Assembly (NCBI GenBank): GCA_947177695.1
Contig: CAMWVO010000129.1
Span: forward strand, 1 to 6,128
Length of the DNA stretch: 6,128 nucleotides
Source of the DNA: an uncultured Clostridia bacterium
GTDB taxonomy: Bacteria; Bacillota; Clostridia; Oscillospirales; Ruminococcaceae
Reading direction: 5' to 3'
The translations under genes were made by a program, and so were the position numbers. Position 1 is the first letter of the stretch. Each line of letters begins with the position of its first letter. Shown piece after piece: positions 5,275-6,128 of the stretch. The notes under the pieces were generated by a model. It did no database searches. It was not told the DNA's origin and saw only the letters and a list, made by a program, of their open reading frames with translations.

Positions 5275-6128
5275 ATGAAAGGAAAATTTTCAGCGTTGTT
5301 TTTTGCCGCGGCTATGCTGCTGTCAGGCTGTTCAAACAGTGAGCCATACGGCAGCGAGTCGGCTTTGATATCGTCAGAAACCGTGCAGACTGAAAAAATA
5401 GTTGATAATGCAAGCGAGGAAAAGATTATGGACAGCCTAAACAATGGAATAGTAATCGACGAAGTAAGCGGAAACGTATACAAAAACGAGTTTAATGCCA
5501 ACCCTATTTCCACAAGCTTTTTTTGCGCCGACCCCACCGCTGTAGAATACAATGGCAGACTTTATGTTTACGGCACAAACGATACTCAGCAGGCAGAGCA
5601 GGATACCACAAACGATTATGACCAAATAAAATCACTGGTTGTGTTTTCTACCGATGATATGGTAAACTGGATATATCACGGAAGAATTGAGACAGGAGAT
5701 ATCGCACCGTGGATATATAATTCATGGGCGCCGTCGGTCGTTTCAAGGGTTGAGGACGACGGCTTAACGCATTTTTATCTGTATTTTTCCAATAACGGAA
5801 ACGGAGTGGGAGTTATTACCTCCACCGACCCTTTGGGACCGTGGAGCGATCCTCTCGGCAAACCTCTTGTATATCAGGATATGCCCGGACTTGAAAATTG
5901 TCCCGCACCCTTTGATCCTGGCGCTTGCATTGACGATAACGGCACGGGTTGGCTGACCTTCGGAGGAGGTGCGCCCGCTTCGGGTGGAGAGATACACACA
6001 AATATCCCTAAGATAGTTAAACTCGGAGCAGATATGCTTTCCTTTGACAGCGAGTTTATTTCAATTGACGCGCCATACTTTTTTGAAGCAAGCGAGTTGA
6101 ATTTCATAGACGGCACATATTATTACAC
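5275..6128 (+). CDS. Secreted GH43 glycoside hydrolase lipoprotein (partial, runs off the right edge)
   Basis: The frame is open from ATG 5275 to the window end (284 codons). A lipoprotein signal peptide covers residues 1-18 with lipobox L16-S-G-C19, so the protein should be anchored outside the membrane by Cys19. A polar Ser/Glu-rich linker (20-75) leads into a five-bladed propeller of family GH43, whose known members are arabinofuranosidases, xylosidases and arabinanases. Catalytic candidates are D86 as general base (FCADPTAVEYNGRLYVYGTN), D214 as pKa modulator (FDPGACIDDNG) and E271 as general acid (FFEASELNFIDGTYYY). W151-A-P is the usual conserved WAP. The ribosome site AAAGGAG (5262-5268) is 6 nt before the ATG. 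It is divergent from the sensor-regulator and the intracellular hydrolase, which fits a polysaccharide-use locus. The rest of the propeller and any extra C-terminal domain lie outside. Family confidence is high; the exact substrate is open. Confidence 0.9.
   Translation, partial: MKGKFSALFFAAAMLLSGCSNSEPYGSESALISSETVQTEKIVDNASEEKIMDSLNNGIVIDEVSGNVYKNEFNANPISTSFFCADPTAVEYNGRLYVYGTNDTQQAEQDTTNDYDQIKSLVVFSTDDMVNWIYHGRIETGDIAPWIYNSWAPSVVSRVEDDGLTHFYLYFSNNGNGVGVITSTDPLGPWSDPLGKPLVYQDMPGLENCPAPFDPGACIDDNGTGWLTFGGGAPASGGEIHTNIPKIVKLGADMLSFDSEFISIDAPYFFEASELNFIDGTYYY

Noticed and set aside
5220..5552. Minus-strand frames opposite the 5' end of the GH43 gene
   Set aside because: The plus strand has a ribosome site, a lipobox signal peptide and GH43 motifs; the minus frames show no family features.
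1..6128. CRISPR array, tRNA, rRNA or insertion-sequence transposase
   Set aside because: No regularly spaced repeats, no cloverleaf-like or rRNA-like stretch and no transposase motif were seen; the only mobile-element trace is the recombinase fragment.

Overview
The window looks like a chromosomal stretch from a low- to mid-GC Firmicute of class Clostridia, probably a gut or rumen Ruminococcus/Oscillospiraceae-type carbohydrate degrader. This rests on strong GGAGG ribosome sites, consensus sigma-A promoters, an XRE regulator and a YpsA-like SLOG protein of clostridial type, and a Gram-positive carbohydrate-use locus with a lipoprotein hydrolase. The genus is inference.

Left part (1-1374), accessory in character. 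The left edge carries a minus-strand serine-recombinase fragment. It has lost the N-terminal catalytic segment at about position 126 and has a near-consensus promoter across the break. Next come a perfect 24-bp dyad (200-223) and a strong plus-strand terminator (258-289) with no visible gene to serve. Then follow two divergent small genes, an XRE-family repressor (294-539, minus) and a SLOG/DUF1273 protein (659-1138, plus). The 119 bp between them hold face-to-face promoters and a tandem 12-bp dyad operator overlapping the SLOG -35 box. A gene-free 236-bp gap follows, with two hairpins that close the minus-strand operon coming from the right.

Right part (1375-6128), a carbohydrate-use locus. 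A two-gene minus-strand operon encodes a 708-residue regulator (2922-5048: LacI-like sugar-binding domain, central region, degenerate GGDEF, AraC HTH) and, 35 bp downstream, a cytoplasmic glycosidase-like protein (1375-2886: DUF5060, apiosidase-like/DUF4038-type TIM barrel, DUF5605). Divergent from it is a secreted GH43 lipoprotein that starts at 5275 and runs off the right edge. The likely logic is that the surface GH43 enzyme releases arabinose-, xylose- or pectin-type side chains, the intracellular hydrolase finishes imported oligosaccharides, and the regulator senses a sugar and controls both directions from the 226-bp intergenic region. No transporter is in the window; one may lie to the right.

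Two starts should be set later than the longest reading frame suggests: 659 (ATG) for the SLOG gene and 5048 (GTG) for the regulator. In both cases the upstream TTG lies inside the promoter.
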